This document shows positions 7,688 through 17,209 of a stretch of 64,000 nucleotides of DNA, piece after piece. Numbering within the stretch: position 1 is the first letter of the stretch; each line of letters starts with the position of its first letter. The DNA comes from NZQO01 sp964639255 (GTDB taxonomy: Bacteria; Bacteroidota; Bacteroidia; Flavobacteriales; Flavobacteriaceae), in contig CAZXDP010000008.1 of NCBI GenBank assembly GCA_964639255.1, positions 5,966-69,965 on the forward strand, in the 5' to 3' direction. The notes beneath the pieces were generated by a model. That model saw only the letters and a program-made list of their open reading frames with translations, made no database searches and was not told the DNA's origin. The translations under genes were made by a program, and so were the position numbers.

Positions 7688-7726
7688 GAAAGAGGGCGCA
7701 CCTGTGGAAAGTTTCGCCCTCTTTTC
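7688..7726 (+). terminator. Terminator after ssb
   Basis: GAAAGAGGGCG pairs with CGCCCTCTTTT across a loop of about 15 nt, ending in a T-rich run, directly after the ssb stop. Confidence 0.85.
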
Positions 7727-7753
7727 ATTCTTAATTTCTAAATCGAAATCACA

Positions 7754-8134
7754 ATGAAAGCACAAGTTAACGAAATAAAAGAGCGGTTGCAATATTTTAA
7801 CGGAACTGAAATGTTCTACCAAATACCGCTACTACGAACCCGATTTACCGATGGATTGAAATACCTGTCCGAAGTCGCCGAATGTTTTTGGTTGATAACC
7901 GATGCTTCGGTAATCGCGAAAAGTTTGATGAACCGTAGTGAGTTTATTACGATTGATTTTAAAAGAATGTCCGAAGAAAAACAAGACTTTACAGGTTACG
8001 AAGCTGAAATCATTTACAGCGATGGAAACGACAACGTTTTGGAAACCCACCGCTATAATGCCACCGATTTTCCACTGGATGAATTGCGGATGTTCTTTGT
8101 GAACGATACGCTGATGTTACCAAGTGAATACTAA
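7754..8134 (+). CDS. DUF6876-like hypothetical protein
   Basis: A 126-aa protein with the pattern of the DUF6876 group: an N-terminal YFNGTEMFYQ, a middle TDGLKYLSEVAECFWLI and a C-terminal strand-rich half. Proteins of this group are frequent in Bacteroidota conjugative elements and have no known function. It is 12 bp upstream of a second small gene, so the two are probably co-expressed and end at the terminator at 8366. Confidence 0.7.
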   Translation: MKAQVNEIKERLQYFNGTEMFYQIPLLRTRFTDGLKYLSEVAECFWLITDASVIAKSLMNRSEFITIDFKRMSEEKQDFTGYEAEIIYSDGNDNVLETHRYNATDFPLDELRMFFVNDTLMLPSEY

Positions 8135-8146
8135 AATCGGGAAGCT

Positions 8147-8344
8147 ATGATTTATCTAAATTTTACCGATTTGAGTGAGGAAGCGCAAGAGCGATTAATT
8201 GCCAATTCCAAGGAAGATGTCAAGAAAAAATATGGCAAGGATTTGATGGACTATGCCACCAAGCATCATACCAATTTAGACCAAATGCTTGACGAAGAAG
8301 CGTTACGGAATTTATATTCCTATACCTATGTATTTAATATCTGA
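8147..8344 (+). CDS. Small hypothetical protein (65 aa)
   Basis: A short acidic and helical protein starting MIYLNFTDLSEEAQERL. I recognise no family. It lies 12 bp after the DUF6876-like gene and is followed by a strong terminator, so it looks like the last gene of that unit. It is probably an accessory ICE protein. Confidence 0.6.
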   Translation: MIYLNFTDLSEEAQERLIANSKEDVKKKYGKDLMDYATKHHTNLDQMLDEEALRNLYSYTYVFNI

Positions 8345-8365
8345 ATGATGTTTTTTGAAAGAAAT

Positions 8366-8395
8366 ACACCTCTGAATTTTCAGAGGTGTTTTCAT
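8366..8395 (+). terminator. Terminator after small-gene unit
   Basis: ACACCTCTGA / TCAGAGGTGT hairpin (8366-8375 and 8380-8389, 4-nt loop) followed by TTTTC. Confidence 0.88.
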
Positions 8396-8576
8396 TTTTA
8401 GTGCATTCATAATCACGAAAAAAACGTATCTTTATTTCGCTGAAATACAGCACACAATTTAAGTACAGTTATCCACTTTTTGACTTTCGCCGATAACAGT
8501 ACCCATCGAAAATTAATGTATCGGAAATTTCATTTCCTCGAAAATGGCAATCAGCTTTTTAGCTGGATTGTATGGA

Positions 8577-8651
8577 TTTTTGTCCCGTGAGCGGGACGAA
8601 AAGGAACAGCAAGAGGGTAACACGCGTTGCGATGTTACATATTCCTTTTCG
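8577..8651 (+). other. Candidate oriT (nested inverted repeats)
   Basis: Within the gene-free stretch 8396-8773. GTCCCG/CGGGAC (8582-8597) forms one hairpin. Next to it CGAAAAGGAA (8597-8606) pairs perfectly with TTCCTTTTCG (8642-8651). Inside that lies GTAACACGC-gtt-GCG-a-TGTTAC (8617-8638). Nested repeats immediately before the mobilisation genes are what an origin of transfer looks like. No nic site can be assigned from sequence alone. The remainder of 8396-8576 shows nothing recognisable. Confidence 0.55.
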
Positions 8652-8708
8652 TTTTCAAATCATTGAAAATCAATCGTTTAGATTCATTTTAATTCTTTGA
8701 TTTTCAGT

Positions 8709-8764
8709 AATTTGCGACAAATGCCCTCAAAACGCCCATTTTTCGGGAAGAATTTGCGACAAAT
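8709..8764 (+). promoter_or_regulatory. Two identical palindromic sites before the mob operon
   Basis: AATTTGCGACAAAT occurs at 8709-8722 and at 8751-8764. Each has arms ATTTG/CAAAT around CGA, and the two are 42 bp apart, about four helical turns. They sit just before the ATG at 8774. This arrangement suggests an operator, perhaps for the ribbon-helix-helix-like first gene, or relaxosome binding sites. Confidence 0.6.
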
Positions 8765-8773
8765 CGGCGAAAT

Positions 8774-9154
8774 ATGGACACATTTATTGGTATTAGGTTC
8801 AAGAAGGAAACAGCCAAACGTTTTCAGGAATTCTCACGTACACACTTCAAGACGCACACCGAGGCAATGGAAGCCATCCTCGATTTTTTCTTCTATAACG
8901 AGATTTCACCAAAGGAAAATTTAGGTCCTACGGGACGCACTATTGAAGCCAAATTACTGAAACGTATCAATGCGGTCATTGCCATAATGCGTGATGTCGA
9001 AAAGACCCAAACCAAACCCACGGTAGCAATGTTGCAATCCCTTTTTGAGATGGAAGAACCTGAAGAGAAACCCTTGATTTTGGAAAAGAAATTTGCCGAA
9101 GAAAAGAAAGAAGTGAAGTTTCAAGAAAAGCGAAATAACCAGAATCAACTTTAA
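8774..9154 (+). CDS. BfmA/BtgA-like mobilisation protein
   Basis: A 126-aa protein starting MDTFIGIRFKKETAKRFQEF, with a short DNA-binding N-terminus and a charged helical tail. It resembles the BfmA/BtgA accessory proteins of Bacteroides mobilisable elements, which bind oriT next to the relaxase. It is 11 bp upstream of the relaxase gene. Two identical palindromes precede it, so it may both build the relaxosome and autoregulate. Family assignment is by pattern and position. Confidence 0.75.
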   Translation: MDTFIGIRFKKETAKRFQEFSRTHFKTHTEAMEAILDFFFYNEISPKENLGPTGRTIEAKLLKRINAVIAIMRDVEKTQTKPTVAMLQSLFEMEEPEEKPLILEKKFAEEKKEVKFQEKRNNQNQL

Positions 9155-9165
9155 AATTCCAACCT

Positions 9166-10197
9166 ATGTATATTAACATCACCGCACAAAAATTAGGAAC
9201 GAATTACTCGCAGAGTTCAGCAGATTTTGTGGACTATCTTGAAAAGGAAAACGAGGGTCTTGAAAAAGAAGAAATGGAACATTTCTTTAACCAATATGGC
9301 GATGAGATTTCAGCAAAGGAAGTGGTCAAAGAGATAGATGGAAATACAGCAAAACTCAAAAAGAAAGAACCGAAATTCTATTCCATCACGGTCAGTCCTT
9401 CAAAATATGAATTGCGAAAACTTCAGAACAACAGTGAAGATTTAAAGAGATACACTCGTGAGTTGATGAAGGATTATGCAGCGTCATTTAATCGGGAAAT
9501 AAACGGACGACCAGTTAAAGTAGAGGACATAAAATACTTCGCCAAAATCGAACACCAACGAACATTCAAAGGCACGGATTTTCAGGTGCGTGAAAACAAA
9601 CCTTTTGCTACTAAGATTCTTGAATTGAAACAAGAAGTCAGGCGCATTCAACAAGGTCAGGCAACAGGCAATATTGACCGATTAAAACTGAGGATAGGAA
9701 AGTTGGAAAAAGAAGCACCACATCAGTTGAATGGCAAACGTATTGTCCAGGGAATGAAGAAACCCGGAAAACAAAGCCACATCCATATAATCGTTAGCCG
9801 TAAGGATGCAACAAATTCGTTTAGCTTATCACCAGGAAGCAAACACAAAGCCTCTGAAGTAGAGATGCACGGCAAGAAAGTAAAACGTGGTTTTGATAGG
9901 GATACCTTTTTCGCGAAAGCGGAAGAGACATTCGATAAAACATTTGGCTACAAACGTAACTATGCGGAAACCTACAAAGCGAAGAAAGATTTTGTGAAGA
10001 ACCCGAAACTTTACTTTGCAGCTTTGATGAAATTGCCAGCCAATGAAAAAGCCTTAGCCTTTAAGATGATGGGTAAATCGGGCGTGCCATTGATGCCTAA
10101 CATCCCAACAAGTAAAGTACAACTCGCACTCAAAGTTATTAAAAAGTTGCGAAAAGGCGTTGAAGTCGCAGTGAAATCAAGTTCTATCGGGATATGA
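9166..10197 (+). CDS. mobB: MobB-type relaxase (DUF5712-like)
   Basis: A 343-aa mobilisation protein expected to nick oriT and lead the strand into the recipient. The metal-binding motif HIHIIVSRKD (His205, His207) matches the HxH of relaxases. Residues 60-110 contain FYSITVSPSKYEL and a conserved Tyr (YTRELMKDYA) that may supply the nicking tyrosine. Bacteroidota members are filed as MobB/BfmB or DUF5712. It overlaps the coupling-protein gene by 4 bp (ATGA), so the two are translationally coupled. The nicking Tyr is inferred, not proven. Confidence 0.8.
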   Translation: MYINITAQKLGTNYSQSSADFVDYLEKENEGLEKEEMEHFFNQYGDEISAKEVVKEIDGNTAKLKKKEPKFYSITVSPSKYELRKLQNNSEDLKRYTRELMKDYAASFNREINGRPVKVEDIKYFAKIEHQRTFKGTDFQVRENKPFATKILELKQEVRRIQQGQATGNIDRLKLRIGKLEKEAPHQLNGKRIVQGMKKPGKQSHIHIIVSRKDATNSFSLSPGSKHKASEVEMHGKKVKRGFDRDTFFAKAEETFDKTFGYKRNYAETYKAKKDFVKNPKLYFAALMKLPANEKALAFKMMGKSGVPLMPNIPTSKVQLALKVIKKLRKGVEVAVKSSSIGI

Positions 10198-11636
10198 ATT
10201 GGTCATTGGTAGAAATAGTGATTTACATTATAGTGCCTATCCTGTCTGTGGCAATACTTTTTTATGCTCTTTACGATACCGAACCGAAAATGAAAAACGA
10301 TAAAAAGTATCAAGTAAAATTTCCAACCAAATCCGGAAACTTTAAAGTTGATAACATCAAACGTGGTGCATCCATCATCGGATCCGCAGGAAGCGGGAAG
10401 ACCGAAAGTGTGGTCTATGGTTTCTTAAAACACTTTTGTGAAAACGGGTTCTGTGGCATTATTCACGATTACAAGAATTTTGAGCTGACCGAAATGGCAT
10501 ACCCGCTTTTTGCCGATGGCAATGTTCCAATGAAGATTATTTCATTTGATAGGATTATCCATAGGGTGAACCCTATTGCACCACGATATTTGGAAAATGA
10601 GGAAAGCGTAAACGAAGTATCGAGGGTATTGATTGAAAATCTTTTGGAACAACGAGAATCGGGAAGTACTGGAACTACCAAATTCTTTAACGATGCCGCA
10701 GAGGGTTTGATTGGCGGATTGATTTGGAAGCTGAAATCTGATTATCCACAATTCTGCACCTTGCCACATTTGATAGCCATTTATCAAATGCTCGATACGG
10801 ATAGCCTGGTCCAGTTTCTGGAAACCAATACCACATCGACAGCAATGGCAGATGCATTTATTAGCGGAAAGGATTCCGAACGTCAGACAGCTGGTGTAAA
10901 AAGTACTCTGGCCAATGCGTTAAAGCGCATCAGCACACAACGGATATTTATGGCATTGTCCGCAGATGAAGTGCCATTGAACATTAATAGTGAAGATAAT
11001 CCAATGGTTATTTCGGTAGTGAACAATCCCAAGTTTGAGACGTCGTATTCACCAGTTATTGCGACTATAATTCACACCATCACCAAGCAAATGAGTGTGC
11101 GTAATTCAAATCCATCTTTTTTGCTGATGGAAGAAGCACCTACAATTCGCCTACTGAATATGCACCGTATTCCTGCTACATTAAGAAGCTATGACATTGC
11201 CACTATCTACGTGATGCAAGACAAGATTCAGAATGATATGATGTACGGTGATAAGGCAAGCAAAGCCATTTTAAGCAACCTATCCTATCAGTTTTTTGGG
11301 AAGGTAAATGACCCAGACACAGCCAAGTATTACGAGCGCTTCTTTGAAATCATAAAGAATCCAACAAAAAGCATAAGTAAAGCCACCAACATCTTTAAAA
11401 CCGATACTCGAATCACAAAAGGCGAAAGAGAGGTTTCAAAAAGAAGAGCGGATATTTTCTTTAGGTTGAAGCAAGGCGAGTTTGTGACTTTTGCCGATGG
11501 GAAGGATAAGAAGGTACGGTTCAAATTATCCAAGATTCAAAGACAGATTCCACTGGAAACCAAGCGATATTCTGATGCTGATTTGAAGGCCAATTTTGAA
11601 AGGGTTTATGATGAGGCGAGGTCGATATTTGGTTAG
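10194..11636 (+). CDS. Type IV coupling protein (MobC/TraG/VirD4 family)
   Basis: A 480-aa coupling ATPase. One N-terminal membrane segment (IVIYIIVPILSVAILFYAL) is followed by the Walker A GSAGSGKTES (Gly63-Ser72). The Walker B-like region is FLLMEEAPT, and SNLSYQFFGKVND follows towards the C-terminus. It would link the relaxase-DNA complex to the Tra channel. It has one TM segment rather than two and is shorter than TraG-type coupling proteins. It closes the mob operon (BfmA-like, relaxase, coupling protein). Confidence 0.9.
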   Translation: MNWSLVEIVIYIIVPILSVAILFYALYDTEPKMKNDKKYQVKFPTKSGNFKVDNIKRGASIIGSAGSGKTESVVYGFLKHFCENGFCGIIHDYKNFELTEMAYPLFADGNVPMKIISFDRIIHRVNPIAPRYLENEESVNEVSRVLIENLLEQRESGSTGTTKFFNDAAEGLIGGLIWKLKSDYPQFCTLPHLIAIYQMLDTDSLVQFLETNTTSTAMADAFISGKDSERQTAGVKSTLANALKRISTQRIFMALSADEVPLNINSEDNPMVISVVNNPKFETSYSPVIATIIHTITKQMSVRNSNPSFLLMEEAPTIRLLNMHRIPATLRSYDIATIYVMQDKIQNDMMYGDKASKAILSNLSYQFFGKVNDPDTAKYYERFFEIIKNPTKSISKATNIFKTDTRITKGEREVSKRRADIFFRLKQGEFVTFADGKDKKVRFKLSKIQRQIPLETKRYSDADLKANFERVYDEARSIFG

Positions 11637-11743
11637 ATTTCATAGTCTTACGCTTTAGTATATTAGGCTCTAAAATATTAACCGCATTTGTTCTTTGAAA
11701 CGTTAAATTATACCGATATATTTAACACTTATTTTACCACCAA

Positions 11744-13726
11744 ATGTCAGAATTAAGCCAAAGAGAAAAAGACTTCCTTATAGAGAAATTGCAGAAAGGC
11801 GAGCAATTGCCCGATGATTTTAAATATAAATTATTTCCTACTACACAAAAAGAATATGAACTTGTTTACGCTGGAAAAATGCGTAAAGAGGATATTCTTG
11901 CTGATGAAGATGGTGTAACTGCCGCACCATTGCAGATTGAAAGAACATACAATGGTGACCGAGAATCCTATCCAGACGGTTGGAAAAATATGATAGTCTT
12001 TGGCGATAACCTTCAATTTTTAAAGACCATTTATAAAAATGAAGACCCGCTTATAAAGGACAAGGTAAAAGGAAAGATAAAATTAATCTACATAGACCCA
12101 CCTTTTGCGACGGCTTCAGATTTTAAATCCAAAGAGGGGCAATTAGCGTATTCTGATAAAATTGTTGATTCAGATTTTGCAGAATATCTGCGACGAAGAC
12201 TAATTCTATGTAAGGAACTTTTAGGCAATCAAGGAAGTATTTACGTTCATTTGGACTCGAAAAAGGGGCATCTTATAAAAATAATTCTCGACGAAATATT
12301 TAAAGAGTTTGAATTTTATGAAATAGTCTGGGTATGCGGACTAATGGGTTCGAGCGATACATATCCAAAATCACACGAGACAATCTACTGTTACAAAAAA
12401 AGTAATTCGACATTTAACCCACCAACACGTATTGGATATTCTAAAAGAATAGTGAATGCTTTGCAGAAAGATAATGAAGGTTGGTTTTATACACGAGGAA
12501 GAGAAAGTAGTGGTGGCACAAATGCGCTAAAAACATACATTAGTAAAGATAGTTCTTTGAGTAAGAAGCAGGCAGTTGAAGAAGCTTCAATAAAACGGCC
12601 ACAGTATGTTTGGGATGTTTGGATGGGGAAAAAAGACCTTGCAGAGGAATTTAACGACTATCCAGTAGGTACGTATGCATATACAAAGCACGAAAAGACT
12701 GGCTATCCAACGCAAAAGCCTGAACTACTCTTAAAAAGAATAATAGAAGCCTCTTCAAATGAGAATGATATAGTTTTAGATTTTTTTGGCGGTAGTGGAA
12801 CTACAGCTGCAGTTGCAGAAAAATTAAACAGGAAATGGATTACCTGCGACATTGGTAAATACTCTTTTTATACTATTCAGAAGCGATTATTGAAAATTCA
12901 AGAATCACGTGATTTAAATATTCGTTCGAAGAAATATGAAAAAAAATCACGAAGTTTCATTACCGCTAATAATGGGTTTTATGATATAGAAAAGTTGTTT
13001 TCTTTACAGCACCAAGAATATCAAGATTTCGTCTTAAACCTCTTTGAGGTAAGCCCAAAATCTAAAAAGATAGCAGGCATTGAATTTCAAGGCGAGCGAA
13101 AGGATGGCTATGATGTAATGATATGGAAGTATTGGGAACACAAAGATGCCGCTGTAGATGAAGATTATTTAGAAATTCTACATAAAAATATTGGTAAAAA
13201 AGTAGGTGACCGTATTTATATTATTGCACCGGCCAATTCGGTTCAATTTATTGATGATTATTACGAGATTGGCAATGTGCGCTACTATTTCCTTAAGGTG
13301 CCTTACCAAATCATCCAAGAGTTGCACAAAGAAAAGTTTAAAAAATTCAGACAACCTACCAGTTCCAGTAATGTAAACTCACTTGAAAATGCAGTTGGAT
13401 TTCATTTTATCCGGCAACCAGAAGTTAAGTCCTCATTTGAAAATGGGTTTATTAGCATTGAGGATTTTAAGGCATATTATCCCGATGAAGATACTTTAGA
13501 AGACATTCCTGGTCTTGAAGCACTTGCTATGGTGGTCGTTGATAAGAATTATAATGGAAGTGAATTTTTAATGTCCGATGTGTTTTTTGCTTCCGATATT
13601 ATTAATGAAGATGGTAAGGCTCAAATTAAAATAGAAGATAGTGGCCCAAAAATTAGCATCGTTTACATTGATATCTACGGTAATGAATTCCGTGAAGTAT
13701 TTACAACCAAAAGTACCAACGGATGA
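11744..13726 (+). CDS. mod: Type III restriction-modification methyltransferase (Mod)
   Basis: A 660-aa site-specific adenine-N6 methyltransferase of the beta class. The catalytic motif DPPF (118-121) precedes the SAM-binding motif FFGGSGTT (near residue 347). The target-recognition region lies between them, including the YCYKKSNSTF area. The extended C-terminus probably contacts the Res subunit. It overlaps the res gene by 4 bp. It provides both host protection and recognition for the nuclease. This opens the defence island, with a spacer of 107 bp after the mob operon. Confidence 0.95.
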   Translation: MSELSQREKDFLIEKLQKGEQLPDDFKYKLFPTTQKEYELVYAGKMRKEDILADEDGVTAAPLQIERTYNGDRESYPDGWKNMIVFGDNLQFLKTIYKNEDPLIKDKVKGKIKLIYIDPPFATASDFKSKEGQLAYSDKIVDSDFAEYLRRRLILCKELLGNQGSIYVHLDSKKGHLIKIILDEIFKEFEFYEIVWVCGLMGSSDTYPKSHETIYCYKKSNSTFNPPTRIGYSKRIVNALQKDNEGWFYTRGRESSGGTNALKTYISKDSSLSKKQAVEEASIKRPQYVWDVWMGKKDLAEEFNDYPVGTYAYTKHEKTGYPTQKPELLLKRIIEASSNENDIVLDFFGGSGTTAAVAEKLNRKWITCDIGKYSFYTIQKRLLKIQESRDLNIRSKKYEKKSRSFITANNGFYDIEKLFSLQHQEYQDFVLNLFEVSPKSKKIAGIEFQGERKDGYDVMIWKYWEHKDAAVDEDYLEILHKNIGKKVGDRIYIIAPANSVQFIDDYYEIGNVRYYFLKVPYQIIQELHKEKFKKFRQPTSSSNVNSLENAVGFHFIRQPEVKSSFENGFISIEDFKAYYPDEDTLEDIPGLEALAMVVVDKNYNGSEFLMSDVFFASDIINEDGKAQIKIEDSGPKISIVYIDIYGNEFREVFTTKSTNG

Positions 13727-16302
13727 TTCAGGAAAAAAAGCGATACGATACAAAGGATTTAGTTCTAAAGGTAAATCAATTCTATAACCAAAACGAATTG
13801 CCATTACCGTATTGGGATAGATTTTTGGATGTGCTTTGTGGTACACGGGAATACCAAAAAGAAGCCATAAGGGATGCAGTTATTTATTTGGCATCCAAAG
13901 AGTATGCTACTATTGAAGACTTGGTTTCAAAAAACCACTATCAAAATCATCAATTACGAGAACGCTATCCTGAAATAGGGGATTACCATCGTAAAATTCA
14001 GTTGCCACAAAAGCTATCTGCTACCATCGACCTTGCAACGGGTACTGGAAAGAGTTATGTAATGTACGGCATTGCTCAAATTCTACTTGGTTTGGGCTTA
14101 GTGAAAAGAGTTTTGGTATTATGCCCATCTACCACAATTGAAAAAGAACTTCACAAAAAGTTTTTGAATTTAGTAGCTGAACCGATTTTAAAAGAAGCCA
14201 TCCCAGAAAATGCAATAATAAAAAATCCGAGCATAGTTGATGGAAGTGTTACTGTAAATGAGGGTGATATATGTATTGAGAATGTACACGCGGTTTACGA
14301 AAGAACTGGTTCTTCTATAGAGGACAGCTTTGGTTTTAAAAAAGGTGCTGATACGCTGGTGCTAAATGATGAAACCCACCATATCTACAACAAAATTTCC
14401 GGAAGAACTACAGAAGCAAAAAGTCTAAAGGTTTGGAAGAAATTTTTACTTGATGATGGCTATAATTTTAAATATATGCTCGGTTTTACAGGTACGGCAT
14501 ATATTGGTAACGATTATTTTAATGATGTTATTTATCGCTATTCCTTAAGGCAGGCAGTTGATGAGAAGTTCGTGAAGAAGATAAACTATGTATCTGAAGA
14601 TGATAGTATAAATGAAGACCAAAGATTTCAAAAAATTTACCAGAACCACGCCAAAAATAAACTTACGTATAAGAACGTAAAGCCACTAACCATTTTAGTA
14701 ACCAATAACATTACCAATGCAAAACGTCTTGAAACACGCTTGGTTGAGTTTTTGATGTTAGAAGAGGGATTGGAAGAACAGGAAATACGGGATAAGTTAG
14801 TGATGACGGTAACTTCCGATAAAGCGCATAAGCATAATGCAGTTCGTCTTGAGGAAGTAGATGAGCAAGCCTCTACAGTAGAATGGATTGTATCTGTATC
14901 GATGCTCACAGAGGGTTGGGATGTAAAAAATGTGTTCCAAATAGTACCAATGGAAGAAAGAGCTTTTAATTCTAAATTGCTTATTTCTCAAGTATTGGGT
15001 AGAGGTTTAAGGGTACCGCCTGAGTACATCGGCAATGCAGAGGTAACTATATTCAATCATTCCTCTTGGGGTTCAAAGATAAAGGGACTTGTAGATGAGG
15101 TATTAGAATTAGAAATGAGATTGGAAAGTTCCAATTTAACTGAAGGCGAAAGAAGTAAATATCACTTTAACCTTTACAACATCAATTACGACAAAATTGA
15201 AAGGGCGGTTGAAAACAACAAAAAAGAAAAAGAGTTCAATTATAAAGACTATATAAACTTAGAGTCTTCAGTTGACCAAGTAAGCCAAGAAACGACTTAC
15301 ACAAATCTGGCCAATGAATATAAGGGTGTTGAATACAAGATAAAAAATCGAATGACGCCTATTAAGGAAATCGTCGATAAAATCTATCACGAGTTTCAGA
15401 CAAGGGAATGGGAAGGCGTGACATTGAATCTGCAAGAAGGCCAATACACTAAAAACAACCTTCCACCAAAAGAAGAAATCACAAAATTGATACGTCGTTC
15501 TATGGACAAGGTTGGTCTTGAAGGCGATGAATTGAATGAAAAAAATAAACGGAATATTTTCTCGTCCTTCAACACACTATTAAGGCGTAAAAACAAGTCA
15601 CTTGAATTAGTAAGAAAGGCTCAAAAGCCTTATGCCATTTCAACAAAAGAAAGAATTAAAGAAACATTATCAGTTGGGAATTTGCGTCATAATTCTACGG
15701 TGATGTATTCAAATAAATATAATGAGGAAGTAAAAGACGTCGATGTTCTCAACTTTTTGCAGGATGTGATTGATGATGGTACATTGCCACGAAATGCTAT
15801 ATCAGAAGCAAACAGCTATGATTTTAAAACACCAGTTGACTTGGTATTCCTAAACGCAACACCTGAGAGAAAATTTGCTGAGAAACTTGCAAGAAACGAG
15901 AATGCTAAGGTTCTGGATGCGTGGCTTAAATCGACTAACCAAAGTTTCTATACAATTGAGTATTCTCTCTCAAGTAAATCAGGGAACCATACAAAGCAAG
16001 GAAAATTTAATCCTGATTTTTTTGTCAAAACTTCAGATGATAAAATGGAATATATCACTGTAGTAGAGATAAAGGATGACCAAGACTATTCAGACTTAAA
16101 TAGAGCTAAGTTTAAGTGGGCAACCATTCATTTCCAAGAATTGAACAAACAACTTGAAGAAAACAATGTAAAACAGCGCTATAATTTTCATTTCCTTAGT
16201 CCAGAAAACTATGACGATTTCTTTGAGTATTTGAGAAATGGCAAGTTGGTACAGGGGTTATTTACGAGTAACTTGGATAAAGAATTGGGTGTGACAAACT
16301 AA
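13723..16302 (+). CDS. res: Type III restriction enzyme Res subunit
   Basis: An 859-aa SF2 helicase-nuclease. Walker A is ATGTGKS (Lys110), motif II is the DETH box (216-219), motif III is in GFTGTAYIG, and motif VI is GRGLRVPP. The C-terminal PD-(D/E)xK nuclease is recognisable as NPDFF, then VVEIKDD. With Mod it forms the translocating complex that cuts unmethylated DNA. The helicase core and nuclease are intact, so the system looks active. Start overlaps the mod stop. Confidence 0.95.
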   Translation: MIQEKKRYDTKDLVLKVNQFYNQNELPLPYWDRFLDVLCGTREYQKEAIRDAVIYLASKEYATIEDLVSKNHYQNHQLRERYPEIGDYHRKIQLPQKLSATIDLATGTGKSYVMYGIAQILLGLGLVKRVLVLCPSTTIEKELHKKFLNLVAEPILKEAIPENAIIKNPSIVDGSVTVNEGDICIENVHAVYERTGSSIEDSFGFKKGADTLVLNDETHHIYNKISGRTTEAKSLKVWKKFLLDDGYNFKYMLGFTGTAYIGNDYFNDVIYRYSLRQAVDEKFVKKINYVSEDDSINEDQRFQKIYQNHAKNKLTYKNVKPLTILVTNNITNAKRLETRLVEFLMLEEGLEEQEIRDKLVMTVTSDKAHKHNAVRLEEVDEQASTVEWIVSVSMLTEGWDVKNVFQIVPMEERAFNSKLLISQVLGRGLRVPPEYIGNAEVTIFNHSSWGSKIKGLVDEVLELEMRLESSNLTEGERSKYHFNLYNINYDKIERAVENNKKEKEFNYKDYINLESSVDQVSQETTYTNLANEYKGVEYKIKNRMTPIKEIVDKIYHEFQTREWEGVTLNLQEGQYTKNNLPPKEEITKLIRRSMDKVGLEGDELNEKNKRNIFSSFNTLLRRKNKSLELVRKAQKPYAISTKERIKETLSVGNLRHNSTVMYSNKYNEEVKDVDVLNFLQDVIDDGTLPRNAISEANSYDFKTPVDLVFLNATPERKFAEKLARNENAKVLDAWLKSTNQSFYTIEYSLSSKSGNHTKQGKFNPDFFVKTSDDKMEYITVVEIKDDQDYSDLNRAKFKWATIHFQELNKQLEENNVKQRYNFHFLSPENYDDFFEYLRNGKLVQGLFTSNLDKELGVTN

Positions 16303-16308
16303 AATAAT

Positions 16309-17154
16309 ATGACCGTTGAGAAAGTAGAAAAAGCTATTGCCCTATTGGAAGCAATTAATCCAGAAAATGAGTATGCCTATGAAAACGCGGTTTTAGCTTA
16401 TTTGACAATTGGACGGCTTCCTGTATTGCAGTATGATATACCTGCTGAATCGATTTTTTTTAGAACGCGCACTCACGAAGACGATAATTTATTCCCATTA
16501 ATATCTGATATCTCAATAACACCTAATCAATTTGTGAAGGACTTTGCGCGGTGTAATCGACCTTTTCAATCAAAATTCTATTGTTCGGAAAATAGACCTA
16601 CTTCATTCGCTGAGTTAGTCGAGTATTGGTCTGAAACAAAGGATTTTGGGGATAAGGTTTATGTTACTATTGGACGCTGGAAATTAAAAAAACCTCTAAC
16701 GGGTATAATAGTCACAACACCTGATAAAGAGAACAGAGTTTCAGAATTTGATAAAGAGCACGGAGCTGTGATGGAAACTTTTATTGAACAAACAGACGCC
16801 GAAATAAGAGGAGCTACCATATTGTTTTATAGGTTTCTGTTTGATAAGTTTAGAAAATCTGCAAAAAATGACCGCAAGACTTATATCATAACAACAGCAT
16901 ATTGCAATGTGGCTCTTGCGCATTCTGAAGGTAAGGTCGATGGAATTTATTATCCAAGTGTTCCCTTTGGAGGGCAAGGAATCAATTTTGCTATTAATTC
17001 AGATTATGTTTTGGGAAATAATCTTGAACTCACAAATATCTTAAGAAATGAATTGACTGTTTCCAAAAATGAAAATGGAAAACACGGATTTACAGAAACA
17101 GGAAAAGTTGAAGCGTCTGGATTTGATATTAAAAACAATTCGATAAGCTGGTAA
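16309..17154 (+). CDS. RES-like domain protein, probable defence accessory
   Basis: A 281-aa protein 6 bp after res, so probably the same transcript. The N-terminal FFRTRTHE (about residues 49-56) and ARCNRPFQSKFYCSE (about 83-97) resemble the Arg and Ser motifs of RES domains. These are NAD-degrading toxins of Xre-Res and MbcT type systems. The usual Xre antitoxin is absent. C-terminal residues 150-250 look helical, with a separate GIYYPSVPFGGQG segment. It could be an abortive-infection effector tied to the restriction system. The RES assignment rests on motif resemblance only. Confidence 0.55.
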   Translation: MTVEKVEKAIALLEAINPENEYAYENAVLAYLTIGRLPVLQYDIPAESIFFRTRTHEDDNLFPLISDISITPNQFVKDFARCNRPFQSKFYCSENRPTSFAELVEYWSETKDFGDKVYVTIGRWKLKKPLTGIIVTTPDKENRVSEFDKEHGAVMETFIEQTDAEIRGATILFYRFLFDKFRKSAKNDRKTYIITTAYCNVALAHSEGKVDGIYYPSVPFGGQGINFAINSDYVLGNNLELTNILRNELTVSKNENGKHGFTETGKVEASGFDIKNNSISW

Positions 17155-17209
17155 AATTAAAAACTCAGAACCAACCACACACTATGAACTAAAACCAACC
17201 AAATATTTT

